Notes: generated by a model not told the origin, from the letters alone. A stretch of DNA of 38,569 bases from Nostoc sp. NMS9 (GCF_017114995.1 NZ_JABXKL010000068.1:1-38569), one strand, 5' to 3'. Counted from the first letter of the stretch, positions 8,313 to 17,827 are shown. Numbers and translations are program-made.

Positions 8313-9863
8313 ATGACCAATTCAGATTTAGAGAGAGTCACAGTTCGCCCAATGGATGAGTATAACCAAAAGTTGGTGTCTTACGTCCATCCACCAAATT
8401 GGGTTAATCCTCAACCCACCGATGTTTACGACTTGGTAGTAATTGGTGCTGGTACGGCGGGATTAGTCGTGGCGGCGGGTGCGGCGGGTCTGGATTTGGG
8501 TTTAAAGGTGGCGTTGATTGAAAAGCATCTCATGGGTGGAGATTGCTTAAATGTTGGTTGCGTACCATCTAAAACTATTATTCGGTCTGCCCGCGTCGTT
8601 GGCGAAATCTGGGATGCTAAAGGTTTGGGAGTTAATATTCCCCAACATAATATTAATGTTGATTTTTCCAAAGTTATGGCCAGGATGCGGCGAATCAGGG
8701 CTGATGTCAGCCAGAATGACTCGGCGGAACGGTTTCAAAACCTGGGTGTCGATGTCTTTTTGGGTAGCGGTCGATTTGCAAGTAAAAATACCGTGGAAGT
8801 TGGGGACAAAACCCTCAAGTTTAAAAAAGCTGTCATTGCAACTGGCGCAAGAGCTGCACAACTGTCGATTCCGGGAATTGAACAGGCGGGTTATCTAACT
8901 AATGAGACGGTTTTTTCCCTGATTCAACGACCAGAACATTTGGCGGTGATTGGTGGCGGCCCCATTGGTTGCGAATTAGCGCAAGCTTTCCGACGTTTGG
9001 GTTGTGAAGTAGTGCTTTTCCATAGCGGTTCTCATCTCCTGAATAAAGAAGACGCTGAAGCCGCTAATATTCTCCAAAAGGTTTTGATTAACGAAGGAAT
9101 TCGCGTAGTACTCAATTCCAAGTTGGAAGAAGTGGTAACTGTCACCCAGGGGAAACGGCTTTATTTTTCCACCAATGGTCATCGAGATTCGGTGACAGTC
9201 GATGAAATTTTAGTCGGTGCGGGGCGATCGCCAAATGTGGAAGGTTTAAATTTAGAATCAGTGGGGGTGGAATACGACAAGCACCAAGGAGTGAAGGTAA
9301 ATGATTACCTCCAAACGACCAATCCCAAAATTTATGCAGCTGGCGATATCTGCATGAACTGGAAGTTTACCCATGCAGCTGATGCAGCGGCGCGGATTGT
9401 AATTAAAAATACCCTGTTTTCTCCCTTTGGCTTGGGACGCTCGAAACTCAGTAGTTTGGTGATGCCTTGGGTAACTTATACTGACCCAGAAATTGCTCAC
9501 GTCGGGTTATACGAACACGAGGCCCAGAAATTGGGTATTGAGGTGACGACCATCAACATACCTTTTAGTAGTGTAGATCGAGCGATCGCAGATGGTGAAG
9601 AGTTAGGATTTCTCAAAATCCACCATAAAAAGGGGTCTGATGAAATTATCGGTGCAACTATTGTCGCTAGTCACGCGGGTGAGATGATTTCAGAAGTGAC
9701 TACGGCAATAGTGAATAAGATTGGTTTGAGCAAGTTAAGCAGTGTAATTCATCCTTATCCCACTCAAGCCGAAGCGATTAAAAAAGCCGCTGATGCTTAT
9801 CGTCGAACACTCCTAACATCAAATACCAAAAAATTGTTAGGATTTCTGACAAAGTTATCTTAA
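8313..9863 (+). CDS. MerA-like FAD-dependent pyridine nucleotide-disulfide oxidoreductase
   Basis: A class I flavin disulfide reductase of 516 residues. Visible are the FAD motif VVIGAGTAGL, the redox-active pair GGDCLNVGCVPSK, the NAD(P) motif VIGGGPIGCE, a second FAD motif (YAAGDIC), and the C-terminal HPYPTQAEA that carries the catalytic His of the partner subunit. It resembles mercuric reductase but lacks an N-terminal HMA domain and the C-terminal vicinal cysteines (it ends LLGFLTKLS), so Hg(II) reduction is unlikely. Such enzymes are often linked or fused to TVP38 proteins, as here. I chose ATG 8313 because AAGAGG sits 9 nt upstream; the TTG at 8307 would be too close. Confidence 0.88.
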   Translation: MTNSDLERVTVRPMDEYNQKLVSYVHPPNWVNPQPTDVYDLVVIGAGTAGLVVAAGAAGLDLGLKVALIEKHLMGGDCLNVGCVPSKTIIRSARVVGEIWDAKGLGVNIPQHNINVDFSKVMARMRRIRADVSQNDSAERFQNLGVDVFLGSGRFASKNTVEVGDKTLKFKKAVIATGARAAQLSIPGIEQAGYLTNETVFSLIQRPEHLAVIGGGPIGCELAQAFRRLGCEVVLFHSGSHLLNKEDAEAANILQKVLINEGIRVVLNSKLEEVVTVTQGKRLYFSTNGHRDSVTVDEILVGAGRSPNVEGLNLESVGVEYDKHQGVKVNDYLQTTNPKIYAAGDICMNWKFTHAADAAARIVIKNTLFSPFGLGRSKLSSLVMPWVTYTDPEIAHVGLYEHEAQKLGIEVTTINIPFSSVDRAIADGEELGFLKIHHKKGSDEIIGATIVASHAGEMISEVTTAIVNKIGLSKLSSVIHPYPTQAEAIKKAADAYRRTLLTSNTKKLLGFLTKLS

Positions 9864-9996
9864 TACCATTTCTTTGTGAGGCTGCGCCAAATTTTCTTTC
9901 TTGCTTTGTGTCCAACTCTTACGAGACGCTGCGCGAATGCGCCCTTTGCGGTTCGTTCCTTATATAATTTGGCGTATCTTTATACAGAATTGGTAT
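9863..9996. repeat. Inverted-repeat element after the reductase gene
   Basis: ATACCATTTCT at 9863 and AGAATTGGTAT at 9986-9996 form imperfect termini. Inside, CGCCAAATT and AATTTGGCG pair, and a GAGACGCTGCGCGAA repeat is present. It may also act as the 3' end structure of the preceding gene. Confidence 0.45.
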
Positions 9997-10099
9997 AAGC
10001 AAAATCAGTGAACAGTTGGATAACTGTTCACTGATAACTGATACAGCAGTTTTCAACTAGATGAGGTATAAAGTACAGGACTCAAAACCAGACATAAAG

Positions 10100-10146
10100 A
10101 GTTTACTTCCTCCCTCCTGCCTTCTGCCTCCTGCCTCCTGCCTCCT
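10100..10146. repeat. Heptanucleotide tandem repeat (CTGCCTC)n
   Basis: Repeated CTGCCTC/CTGCCTT units, matching the short tandemly repeated repetitive (STRR) sequences typical of heterocyst-forming cyanobacteria. Confidence 0.75.
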
Positions 10147-10219
10147 TCAAGTCATATCATGTCCGCCAAATCACCCATAATAAAAGAACCCCACCCCCAA
10201 CCCCTCCCCGCTTGCGGGG

Positions 10220-10374
10220 CTACGGTGTACACACAAGTCTGAAATAGCTGATTAACCAAGGTTTTACCCCACCCTAACCCTCCCCTTATAAAGGGGAGGG
10301 AACCGGATTTTCTTGTTTCCCCCCTTTATAAGGGGGGATTAAGGGGGGTAATTCGACTTGTGTGTACACCGTAG
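10220..10374. mobile_element. MITE, 155 bp, perfect 20-bp TIRs and 10-bp target duplication
   Basis: The left end CTACGGTGTACACACAAGTC (10220-10239) is the exact inverse of 10355-10374. Flanking copies of GCTTGCGGGG at 10210-10219 and 10375-10384 form a perfect target-site duplication; removing the element restores the palindrome CCCCGCTTGCGGGG. Inside are C-rich and G-rich complementary tracts (CCCTCCCC...GGGGAGGG) but no ORF. It shares termini with 7780-7978, which has different internal sequence. Confidence 0.85.
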
Positions 10375-10459
10375 GCTTGCGGGGAGGGGAGCTAAAGCGC
10401 AGCTTTTGCGGGGTGGGGTTCCGGTTATTATGGTTAATTACCCGGACATCATATCATCT

Positions 10460-13400
10460 CTAAACAGGTCGGAAGCGATCGATCTCGCCTCCGGTCAAGT
10501 TTGCGTAATACAGATTACCATCAGGGCCAGTGGTGATTTGTGTAGGCAGTCCTAGATTAGGCCTGTCCGTTTGGGAAGCAAACTGCTTAACTGAGACAAC
10601 TTTGCCCTGACTATCTAATATCAAAGCATCGATAGTTCCTTGACTGAAATCACCAATGAATAACGCACCTTGATAGATTGAAGGGAAAGTATTACCTGTG
10701 TAAAAGTCACCCACGAGAATCGAATTAGAACCAAAATGCTTGTAAGTGTACAGTGGTTCTGTAACAGATGAGCCACTATTATAGAAGGCTTTTGCTGGAT
10801 CTAAACTAGCGTAGACTGGTTGTTTCAAACTGACGATATTACCATTTGCATCAAGGCCACCTTCATAGAATGGCCAGCCAAAGTTAGCTCCTGGTTTTCC
10901 GACATTGACCTCTTCGTAAGTACTGAAGCCAACATCGCCAATATAGGGGGTATTGGTCTTTTTATCAATTGTGAAACGGAAGGGGTTACGCAGACCTAAG
11001 TCATAAACTTTGGAAATATTGCTATTGGCGTCACCGTTGTAGAAAGGATTGCTTGATAAGCCTTTACCAGTAATCGGGTCAATCCGCAGAATCTTGCCGG
11101 ACAGATTATTCTTATCCTGGACGCGAATTGCTCGGGGGTCTATCCCATTGTAGGAAGTACCATCTCCTAAGCTAACAAACAGAGAACCATCAGTACCAAA
11201 ACGCACAGAACCAACTGAGTGAGATTCACTATCATTAGCTATAAAATTCTGGACATTTTGGACTTTATCGAGATTATTTAGATAATCCTGCAAGCTGGTA
11301 AACGGCTTACCAGTATCTTTGTTGAGAATTCCTGATGGTGCATAGCCAAGTGAGACATTTGTACTATTTCCATCTGGCTTGCTAATATTTGCCCAAGTGC
11401 CATTTGTGCCGAGTAGCACAACTTCGCTGCCAGCAATAGCAGTAGTGTAATTAGTGCTGGGATCGGCTGTAAAGCGACTTAGCCGTGCAGTACGATTTCC
11501 ATTCTGGTCAGGATCGTCCAATGTGCTATTGGGATTGTTCTTCGGATTGTTTACACTAGTTTCTGGTGGATCGTAGGTATACAACAGGTAAACATAGTTG
11601 TTGCCGTTTGGATTTTTGCCAAAATCTGGATGTACGGTAATGCCTAACAGACCGCGATCGCGCGTATCATTTACCTCTCCACGTATATCAGTAAATGGTG
11701 TGGATAATAAGGTACCATTTTTTATGACTCGCACTACCCCATTTTTCTGGGCAATGAACATGCTGTTACCATCAGGTGCCCATTCAAAAGCTGTGGGTTG
11801 ATTCAAACCAGAAGCTACCGTATCTAAAGCAAAGTTACCAGAGTCATTATCAATAATAGTGATACTTGTCTGTTGATTAGTTAGCTGCACTCCAACTGCG
11901 TTACTAAACTTCAAAGCAAATGTTTCATTTGATTCCCCAACGTTGTCATTCAGAATGGGGATAACAATGGTGTTGCTGGTTTGTCCGGCTAGAAAACTCA
12001 AGCTTCCAGATACAGTCTGGTAGTCAGATCCAGCTTTAGCAGTCCCATCTTGGGTTATGTAGCTCACGCTAGCAGCCGCCGAAGCATTGCCCCGTGTAAC
12101 TGTCACCTTAGCAGTACCGTCACCCTCATTAACTACTGGCTGACTGAAATCGAGACCAGAGCGATCGTTGTCTTGAATCGTAATTGAGAGAGTTCTTTGG
12201 ACTCCTAGTGTTGCCCCCTCTGCTTGATCGATCACAAAACTAAAGCTTTCATCTGCTTCTATTGAGGAATCATCATTGATCGGAATGGATACCTGTGCGC
12301 TGCTTTGTCCTGGCGCAAAAATAAGTGTTCCAGCACTTTCAACGCCTTCACTCCCATAGTCAACTCCTTTTGTGGCAGTATTACCTATAGTTGCATACTT
12401 AATTGAAGATGTACCACTTGAATCTCCGCTTCTAATTATTTTTACGGTAACACTATCACTACCTTCGTTCACAGTCATCGAAGACGATCCTAATGTGATG
12501 CTAGCTTCAAGAACTGGTGAATAGAGTTGCGACTGGGGAATGATTTCCTTAGCCTGAGAAGCGCTTGACCAACGCAGTTGAGAAACGGCATTGGATTTAT
12601 TTTCATAGTACTCAAGTTTAATATCGTACTTCTGACCTGCAACCAATGCGATCGAGCCACTGGATTCGGTGGCAGGTTGATCGATAAACTTATCAATGAT
12701 TTGTTGACCATTCACCCACAGTCGCACACCATCATCAGCAGTGGTGTAGAACTTGTAAGTTTCGCTGTACTTGGCTTCTACCTGACCTGTCCACCGCGCT
12801 GAGAAGGTATCTGCATCAATCGACGGAGCGGGAGAATCAGCGCCCCAATTAAAGTTCACCGTCGGATCTGTACGAGTTTGTTTGAGGTTGGTGAAGTCGA
12901 TGTTGTTGTAATATTCTGCCTTGAGTCCGTTGCCACTACTAGTTGTGCTGATATTACTATACAGTTGGGACTGAGGAATGATTTCCTTCGCCTGAGAGGT
13001 GCTTGACCAAGCCAGTTGAGAAACGGCATTGGATTTATTTTCGTAGTACTCAAGTTTAATATTGTATTTCTCACCTGCAACCAATGCGATCGAGCCACTG
13101 TATGCTGTGGCAGGTTGATCGACAAACTTATCGATGATTTGTTGACCATTTACCCACAGTCGCACACCATCATCAGCAGTGGTGTAGAAGTTATAAGTTT
13201 CGCTGTACTTGGCTTCTACCTGACCTGTCCAGCGCGCTGAGAAGGTATCTGCACCAATCGACGGATCGGGAGAACCAGCGCGCCAGTTAAAGTTCACCGT
13301 CGGATCTATGCGAGTTTGCTTGAGATTGGTAAAGTCGATGTTGTCGTAATATTCTGCCTTGAGTCCGTTGCCACTACTACTACTACTACTACTACTACCA

Positions 13401-13954
13401 CTAGATGTACTGGCATTACTATACAGTTGGGACTGAGGAATGATTTCCTTCGCCTGAGAAGTGCTTGACCAAGCCAGTTGAGAAACGGCATTGGATTTAT
13501 TTTCGTAGTACTCAAGTTTAATATTGTATTTCTCACCTGCAACCAATGCGATCGAGCCACTGTATGCTGTGGCAGGTTGATCGACAAACTTATCGATGAT
13601 TTGTTGACCATTTACCCACAGTCGCACACCATCATCAGCAGTGGTGTAGAAGTTGTAAGTTTCGCTGTACTTGGCTTCTACCAGACCTGTCCAGCGCGCT
13701 GAGAAGGTATCTGCATCAATCAACGGATCGGGAGAACCATTGCGCCAGTTAAAGTTCACCGTTGGATCTGTACGAGTTACCTTCAGATTGGTGAAGTCGA
13801 TGTTGTCGTAATACTCTGCCTTGAGTCCATCTCCTTGAGAGAGTAGGCTAGACCGAGCAGAAATGCTGGTTTGTCCCTGATCAATGCTTTCTAGAGATGA
13901 TTTAGTAGTAATTACTGAACTTACAGATGTTGATAAGTCTTGATTTGATGCCAT
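10460..13954 (-). CDS. PQQ-type sugar dehydrogenase with 3 PA14 and 2 Calx-beta domains
   Basis: Domain order in 1164 residues: three PA14 domains (about 43-179, 197-333, 342-478), each starting GLKAEYY and holding TTADDGVRLWVNGQ; two Calx-beta domains (about 481-598 and 599-703; NEGSDSVTV, NEGDGTAKV, each ending in DND); then a glucose/sorbosone dehydrogenase beta-propeller (about 708-1164) with LGITVHPDFG, HSVGSVRFGTDGSLFVSLGD and GLRNPFRFT. PA14 and Calx-beta suggest carbohydrate and calcium binding outside the cell. There is no classical signal peptide, so non-classical or type I export is plausible. The first two PA14 copies are nearly identical at DNA level. A Ser-rich linker between them is encoded by an ACT triplet run. 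The start is ATG 13954; the gene stands alone. Confidence 0.88.
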   Translation of the reverse strand: MASNQDLSTSVSSVITTKSSLESIDQGQTSISARSSLLSQGDGLKAEYYDNIDFTNLKVTRTDPTVNFNWRNGSPDPLIDADTFSARWTGLVEAKYSETYNFYTTADDGVRLWVNGQQIIDKFVDQPATAYSGSIALVAGEKYNIKLEYYENKSNAVSQLAWSSTSQAKEIIPQSQLYSNASTSSGSSSSSSSSGNGLKAEYYDNIDFTNLKQTRIDPTVNFNWRAGSPDPSIGADTFSARWTGQVEAKYSETYNFYTTADDGVRLWVNGQQIIDKFVDQPATAYSGSIALVAGEKYNIKLEYYENKSNAVSQLAWSSTSQAKEIIPQSQLYSNISTTSSGNGLKAEYYNNIDFTNLKQTRTDPTVNFNWGADSPAPSIDADTFSARWTGQVEAKYSETYKFYTTADDGVRLWVNGQQIIDKFIDQPATESSGSIALVAGQKYDIKLEYYENKSNAVSQLRWSSASQAKEIIPQSQLYSPVLEASITLGSSSMTVNEGSDSVTVKIIRSGDSSGTSSIKYATIGNTATKGVDYGSEGVESAGTLIFAPGQSSAQVSIPINDDSSIEADESFSFVIDQAEGATLGVQRTLSITIQDNDRSGLDFSQPVVNEGDGTAKVTVTRGNASAAASVSYITQDGTAKAGSDYQTVSGSLSFLAGQTSNTIVIPILNDNVGESNETFALKFSNAVGVQLTNQQTSITIIDNDSGNFALDTVASGLNQPTAFEWAPDGNSMFIAQKNGVVRVIKNGTLLSTPFTDIRGEVNDTRDRGLLGITVHPDFGKNPNGNNYVYLLYTYDPPETSVNNPKNNPNSTLDDPDQNGNRTARLSRFTADPSTNYTTAIAGSEVVLLGTNGTWANISKPDGNSTNVSLGYAPSGILNKDTGKPFTSLQDYLNNLDKVQNVQNFIANDSESHSVGSVRFGTDGSLFVSLGDGTSYNGIDPRAIRVQDKNNLSGKILRIDPITGKGLSSNPFYNGDANSNISKVYDLGLRNPFRFTIDKKTNTPYIGDVGFSTYEEVNVGKPGANFGWPFYEGGLDANGNIVSLKQPVYASLDPAKAFYNSGSSVTEPLYTYKHFGSNSILVGDFYTGNTFPSIYQGALFIGDFSQGTIDALILDSQGKVVSVKQFASQTDRPNLGLPTQITTGPDGNLYYANLTGGEIDRFRPV
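13373..13399. repeat. (ACT)n triplet microsatellite within the sugar dehydrogenase gene
   Basis: Eight or so consecutive ACT triplets (AGT, serine, on the coding strand) encode the poly-Ser linker between PA14 domains 1 and 2. Length change keeps the frame. Confidence 0.85.
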
Positions 13955-14646
13955 AATTAATGTTTCAGGATTAGTTTCGCATTGATGAGTATTTTCAACA
14001 AAGAATGCATCATAAAGCTTGATAAAAATATATTCATAAGTTAATCATTGATTGACTTATAAATATATATTTAGTAATTGCTAATTATGAATAATTAGTT
14101 GAAGAACATATTAGTATTTGTTTTATTTCAACAAATTTCTGAATTCTTGACAGCCTCTAATCTCACTGATGTGTAGATGCATATTCGTTGAGGCAAGCGA
14201 TGCCCAAGAAAAGCAGATACATACGTAATTAGTCAAATGCAATAACTTTACATACATTACTTAAGTAATTCTTTTACTTCTACATATTTGACAATAGATC
14301 GCGGTGTTATGTCTATCTTATTTATGGAACTTTGTTTAAATATTCACATTGATATATCCTTTTTTAAAGGAATATAAAAGTTTTGATGATCTTTAAATAA
14401 AAATTGCCAAAGTACCGGATAATTTAATATGTTTTATCTACATATTTATTAACTATATAAAAATTTGGTAAAGAAAAATTTTAATATTTAAAGATTTGAA
14501 AAATTAATATTTATCTATACTTCATCTTCACTATTACTTTATGTCTTTTTACCAGAACCAGCAGAAATATAGTAATAACCTAAAATCAGTGGAGCAAAAA
14601 CTTTTGCAAGAGCCTCACCATTCATGCATTTAAGCTAGGAAACACA
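13955..14646. other. Long AT-rich intergenic region
   Basis: About 700 bp of AT-rich DNA upstream of the minus-strand sugar dehydrogenase. It is likely to hold that gene's promoter, but no convincing -35/-10 pair or operator can be singled out. No ORF of coding character is seen. Confidence 0.5.
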
Positions 14647-14746
14647 ATCCGCTGGAATTAAGAAATAATCGTACTTTTTGAGTAACCTTGTTGCGGGTGG
14701 ATTATCCTGCGAATCGCTACGCGACAGTTTCTCTTCTCCATGAGAG

Positions 14747-14765
14747 GCTACGCCTTAAGCGTAGC
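14747..14765. repeat. Hairpin repeat GCTACGC-CTTAA-GCGTAGC
   Basis: A perfect 7-bp stem with a 5-nt loop inside a GC-richer interspersed repeat (14690-14800), about 190 bp upstream of mgtE. It could be a leader structure but matches a repeat style scattered in Nostoc genomes. Confidence 0.5.
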
Positions 14766-14954
14766 TATCCTGCAGGGTTTACGAGGGGCCGCGAGCAAAG
14801 AATTGTCAGCGTCCGAAACCCTACTCTTTCGTTCATTTACAAAAGTTTTCACTTTACTCCAAGTCAGAAAAATTACAAGTTTGACGTTGCACATCCCACT
14901 TTCCCCTAGACTAGGGGCAGCAACCTTGTTCAAACTGGCTGAGGAAAGTGGACT

Positions 14955-16355
14955 TTGACTGAGACAAACAATTTAAACTCTACCATCCAGAATCTCTCAC
15001 GCAGGGAATTGCGAGATTTAGTGCGGACTCAGCTGCAAATGCTCCTGGAAGCAGGAGACTTGCAGGGAGCAAAATCTATTCTCGTACCCGTGCAGCCTGC
15101 AGATATTGCCGAGGCAATTGAGGGTTTACCAGAAGCGATGCACGCTTTGGCTTTTCGCTTGCTTTCTAAGGATGAGGCGATAGAAGTTTATGAATATCTC
15201 GACTACAGTGTTCAAGAACGGTTAATCGAAGAACTTAAAAGCCAGGAAGTCTGCGATATTGTCGATCAAATGTCGCCGGATGACCGAGCTAGGTTATTTG
15301 ATGAATTACCGGCAAAAGTTGTCAATCGCTTGCTAGAACAACTGAGTCCAGCAGAACGCCAAGCTACAGCCCAACTATTGGGTTATGAAGCTGATACAGC
15401 TGGGCGAATTATGACGCTAGAGTTAATCTCGCTGAAAGAAAACTTGACAGTATCTCAAGCTCTAGAGCGAATTCGCAACTTAGCTAATGCCAGTGAGATG
15501 ATTTATTATCTTTATGTCATGGATGCGGCAAGGCGCTTAACGGGGATTGTATCGTTGCGGGAATTAGTAACGTCTCAGCCTGAACAAATTATTGGCGAAA
15601 TTATGACCCGTGATGTGGTGTTTGTCTACACTGATACAGACCAAGAAGAAGTTGCAAGATTAATCCAAAGATATGATTTTTTGGCTGTGCCTGTGGTAGA
15701 TCGAGAACAGCTTCTAGTAGGTATTGTTACGGTGGATGATGTGATTGATATTCTGCAACAAGAAACCACCGAGGATATCTATGCCTTGGGTGGTGGTGTG
15801 CAGTCGGGGGGCGACAATTATTTTCAAATGAATTTGCTGGAAATTGCTCGGAAGCGAGTTGTCTGGTTATTGGTCTTACTTGTAACCAATACCGTCACAG
15901 GCACAATTATTAAGTCACAAGAAGATATTTTAACAAAAGTTGTGACACTGACGGCCTTTATCCCCTTGTTGACTGGTACTGGGGGTAATGTAGGCGCTCA
16001 ATCTTCCACAGTAGTGATTCGCGGGATGAATACCGATGAAATCCGATCGCTTGGTGCATTGCAGGTAATCGGCCGGGAAGCGATCGCTGGGGCATTATTA
16101 GGAGGAATGTTAGGTACGATCGCTACTGTTTGGGCTTATTTTCTGCAAGGACGATTAGAAGTAGCGATCGCTGTAGGCACTAGTTTGGTAGCTATTTCTA
16201 TTTTAGCTTCGATCTCCGGTTCAGCACTACCATTTCTATTTCGCTATCTGCGTTTAGATCCAGCATTAATGTCAGCACCATTTATCACCACAGCAGTTGA
16301 TGTCGTAGGCGTTTTAATTTATTTCAATTTGGCGCGGGTAATTTTAAAGTTATGA
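14955..16355 (+). CDS. mgtE: Magnesium transporter MgtE
   Basis: A 466-residue protein with the complete MgtE layout: an N-terminal superhelical domain (about 1-130) with MSPDDRARLFDELP, paired CBS domains (about 140-265; IMTRDVVFVYTDTDQEEVA and VGIVTVDDVIDIL), the connecting helix, and a five-helix membrane pore (about 298-466) with the conserved PLLTGTGGNVGAQSSTVVIR ion-path motif. It forms a homodimeric inner-membrane channel for Mg2+, gated by Mg2+ at the CBS/N domains. The start is TTG at 14955, supported by GAGGAAAG seven bases upstream; the GTG at 14949 runs into a stop. The gene is monocistronic as far as can be seen. Confidence 0.93.
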   Translation: MTETNNLNSTIQNLSRRELRDLVRTQLQMLLEAGDLQGAKSILVPVQPADIAEAIEGLPEAMHALAFRLLSKDEAIEVYEYLDYSVQERLIEELKSQEVCDIVDQMSPDDRARLFDELPAKVVNRLLEQLSPAERQATAQLLGYEADTAGRIMTLELISLKENLTVSQALERIRNLANASEMIYYLYVMDAARRLTGIVSLRELVTSQPEQIIGEIMTRDVVFVYTDTDQEEVARLIQRYDFLAVPVVDREQLLVGIVTVDDVIDILQQETTEDIYALGGGVQSGGDNYFQMNLLEIARKRVVWLLVLLVTNTVTGTIIKSQEDILTKVVTLTAFIPLLTGTGGNVGAQSSTVVIRGMNTDEIRSLGALQVIGREAIAGALLGGMLGTIATVWAYFLQGRLEVAIAVGTSLVAISILASISGSALPFLFRYLRLDPALMSAPFITTAVDVVGVLIYFNLARVILKL

Positions 16356-16359
16356 AAAG

Positions 16360-16436
16360 AGTCATTGGTCATTAGTCATTAGTCATTAGTGAATAACACA
16401 CTAAAAATGACAAAGGACAAAGGACAAATGACTAAC
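16360..16436. repeat. Heptamer repeats (GTCATTA)n and (GACAAAG)n
   Basis: GTCATTAGTCATTAGTCATT and GACAAAGGACAAAGGACAAA form two facing heptamer arrays between the convergent mgtE and the 85-residue gene. A related GACAAAT array is at 34284-34318. Confidence 0.75.
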
Positions 16437-16443
16437 TTAACTT

Positions 16444-16701
16444 TTACAATTCTGATTCCGTATCTGGAGCAACAATTTCGCCAGTACCTAATTGCAGTAT
16501 CAAGTCCTGCTCAGTAATCAATCCACTGAGTTCCTTCACTTGTAAATTCATTTCTTCACAAGCTTGTCTGAGTTCTTGGGCAAATTTATTGAGGTCTTGA
16601 CCATAGCCACATTGATAAGCAGCGGTTTCAATCCCTTGCTTGGCATTTGCTCTAGCACAATCTACTAATTCTGTGCCATGCAGTGGTGTAAGAGATGCCA
16701 T
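16444..16701 (-). CDS. Small conserved cyanobacterial protein (85 aa)
   Basis: The sequence begins MASLTPLHGTELVDCARANA and carries two cysteines near the N-terminus, a third in YQCGYGQD, and a fourth in RQACEEM. It is predicted soluble and mostly helical, with no membrane segment. I recall similar short proteins in cyanobacteria but know no function. ATG start at 16701. It is convergent with mgtE. Codon use and composition look like a real gene rather than a shadow. Confidence 0.7.
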   Translation of the reverse strand: MASLTPLHGTELVDCARANAKQGIETAAYQCGYGQDLNKFAQELRQACEEMNLQVKELSGLITEQDLILQLGTGEIVAPDTESEL

Positions 16702-16903
16702 AAACGTAGTTATTATTTATTAAATGTACGCTGTTAAACAGATTATCAATATTTCGACATTAAATCATCCCTCCAATGGATGACCATAAGGGTAGAGTTA
16801 TAAGTTTAGAATTAGGAGTTAAAAATTAAAAGTTTAAGTTTAAAATATATTGTTTATAACTCTTAATTCCTAACTCCTCACTCATAACTCCTAACTATTT
16901 TAA

Positions 16904-17776
16904 TTACCCATTCACAACATCTCCACCATTAACATGTAACACTTGTCCAGAGACATAAGAAGAATCATCAGAAGCCAAATATACGTAGCTAGGAGCAACT
17001 TCTTCAGGTTGTCCAGCTCGTTCCATTGGTACTTGTTTACCAAAAGTTTCAACTTTTTCTTCAGGAAAAGTTGAGGGAATTAAAGGTGTCCAAATTGGAC
17101 CTGGCGCAACAGCATTAACGCGAATTCCTTTGGATACCAAATTTTTTGATAAGGAGCGAGTAAAAGCAACGATCGCACCTTTTGTAGAGGAGTAATCTAA
17201 TAGTTGTGGACTACCTTTATAAGCTGTTACCGATGTGGTATTGATGATAGCACTGCCTGCTTGTAAATGCTTGAGTGCAGCTTTAGTCAGGAAAAACATT
17301 GAGAAAATATTAGTGCGGAAAGTTCGCTCTAGTTGTTCTTCGGTGATTTCTTCAATACTTTCTTTTGGATGTTGTTCAGCAGCGTTGTTGATGAGAATAT
17401 CGAGTTTGCCAAATTCACCAACTGTTTGTTGTATAGCTTGCTGACAAAAAGTTTCATTGCCAATATCACCTGCAATGGTAACTGCACGACGCCCTTGTTT
17501 TTCTACCAAATGTTTTGTTTCTTTGGCATCATCGTGTTCGTTAAGGTAAAGAATAGCCACATCTGCACCTTCTTTTGCAAATGCGATCGCAACAGCACGA
17601 CCAATCCCACTATCTGCACCCGTAATCAATGCTACTTTATCTTGTAACTTACCACTACCCCGATACTGAGCATCATCTGCTTTGGGTTTTGGTGTCATTT
17701 CTGATTCAACACCTGGTGTTTCTTGTTGCTGTGGCGGTTGCAATTTTTGCTCTTTTTTCTCTTTTGATTTAGCCAT
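16904..17776 (-). CDS. SDR-family oxidoreductase
   Basis: A short-chain dehydrogenase of 290 residues from the ATG at 17776. Motifs: NAD(P)-binding TGADSGIG, NNAAEQ, catalytic Ser in INTTSVTAYKG, YSSTK with the catalytic Tyr/Lys, and the C-terminal SGQVLHVNGGDVV. The charged, Gln/Pro-rich N-terminal tail (MAKSKEKKEQKLQPPQQQET) is typical of the YghA/YhdG-like group of stress-associated, glucose-dehydrogenase-like SDRs. The substrate is not determinable here. The frame extends 17 codons upstream to 17827, but that stretch overlaps a CAATTCCCAATGCCC-type repeat, so the internal ATG, with AAGG upstream, is the better start. Confidence 0.88.
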   Translation of the reverse strand: MAKSKEKKEQKLQPPQQQETPGVESEMTPKPKADDAQYRGSGKLQDKVALITGADSGIGRAVAIAFAKEGADVAILYLNEHDDAKETKHLVEKQGRRAVTIAGDIGNETFCQQAIQQTVGEFGKLDILINNAAEQHPKESIEEITEEQLERTFRTNIFSMFFLTKAALKHLQAGSAIINTTSVTAYKGSPQLLDYSSTKGAIVAFTRSLSKNLVSKGIRVNAVAPGPIWTPLIPSTFPEEKVETFGKQVPMERAGQPEEVAPSYVYLASDDSSYVSGQVLHVNGGDVVNG

Positions 17777-17827
17777 CTGTTTTACCTTGGTAATTGAATA
17801 TTGAATGGGGCATTGGGAATTGGGCAT

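Noticed and set aside
8313..9863. Calling the flavoprotein a true mercuric reductase (merA)
   Set aside because: No N-terminal HMA domain, no C-terminal vicinal cysteines and no mer genes nearby.
14650..14950. A magnesium riboswitch before mgtE
   Set aside because: Only a repeat-type hairpin could be seen; no M-box-like conserved core was recognised by eye.
14688..14958. Overlapping ORFs of 61-73 residues upstream of mgtE
   Set aside because: They run through interspersed repeat DNA and have no credible start or family; the region is better read as mgtE leader.
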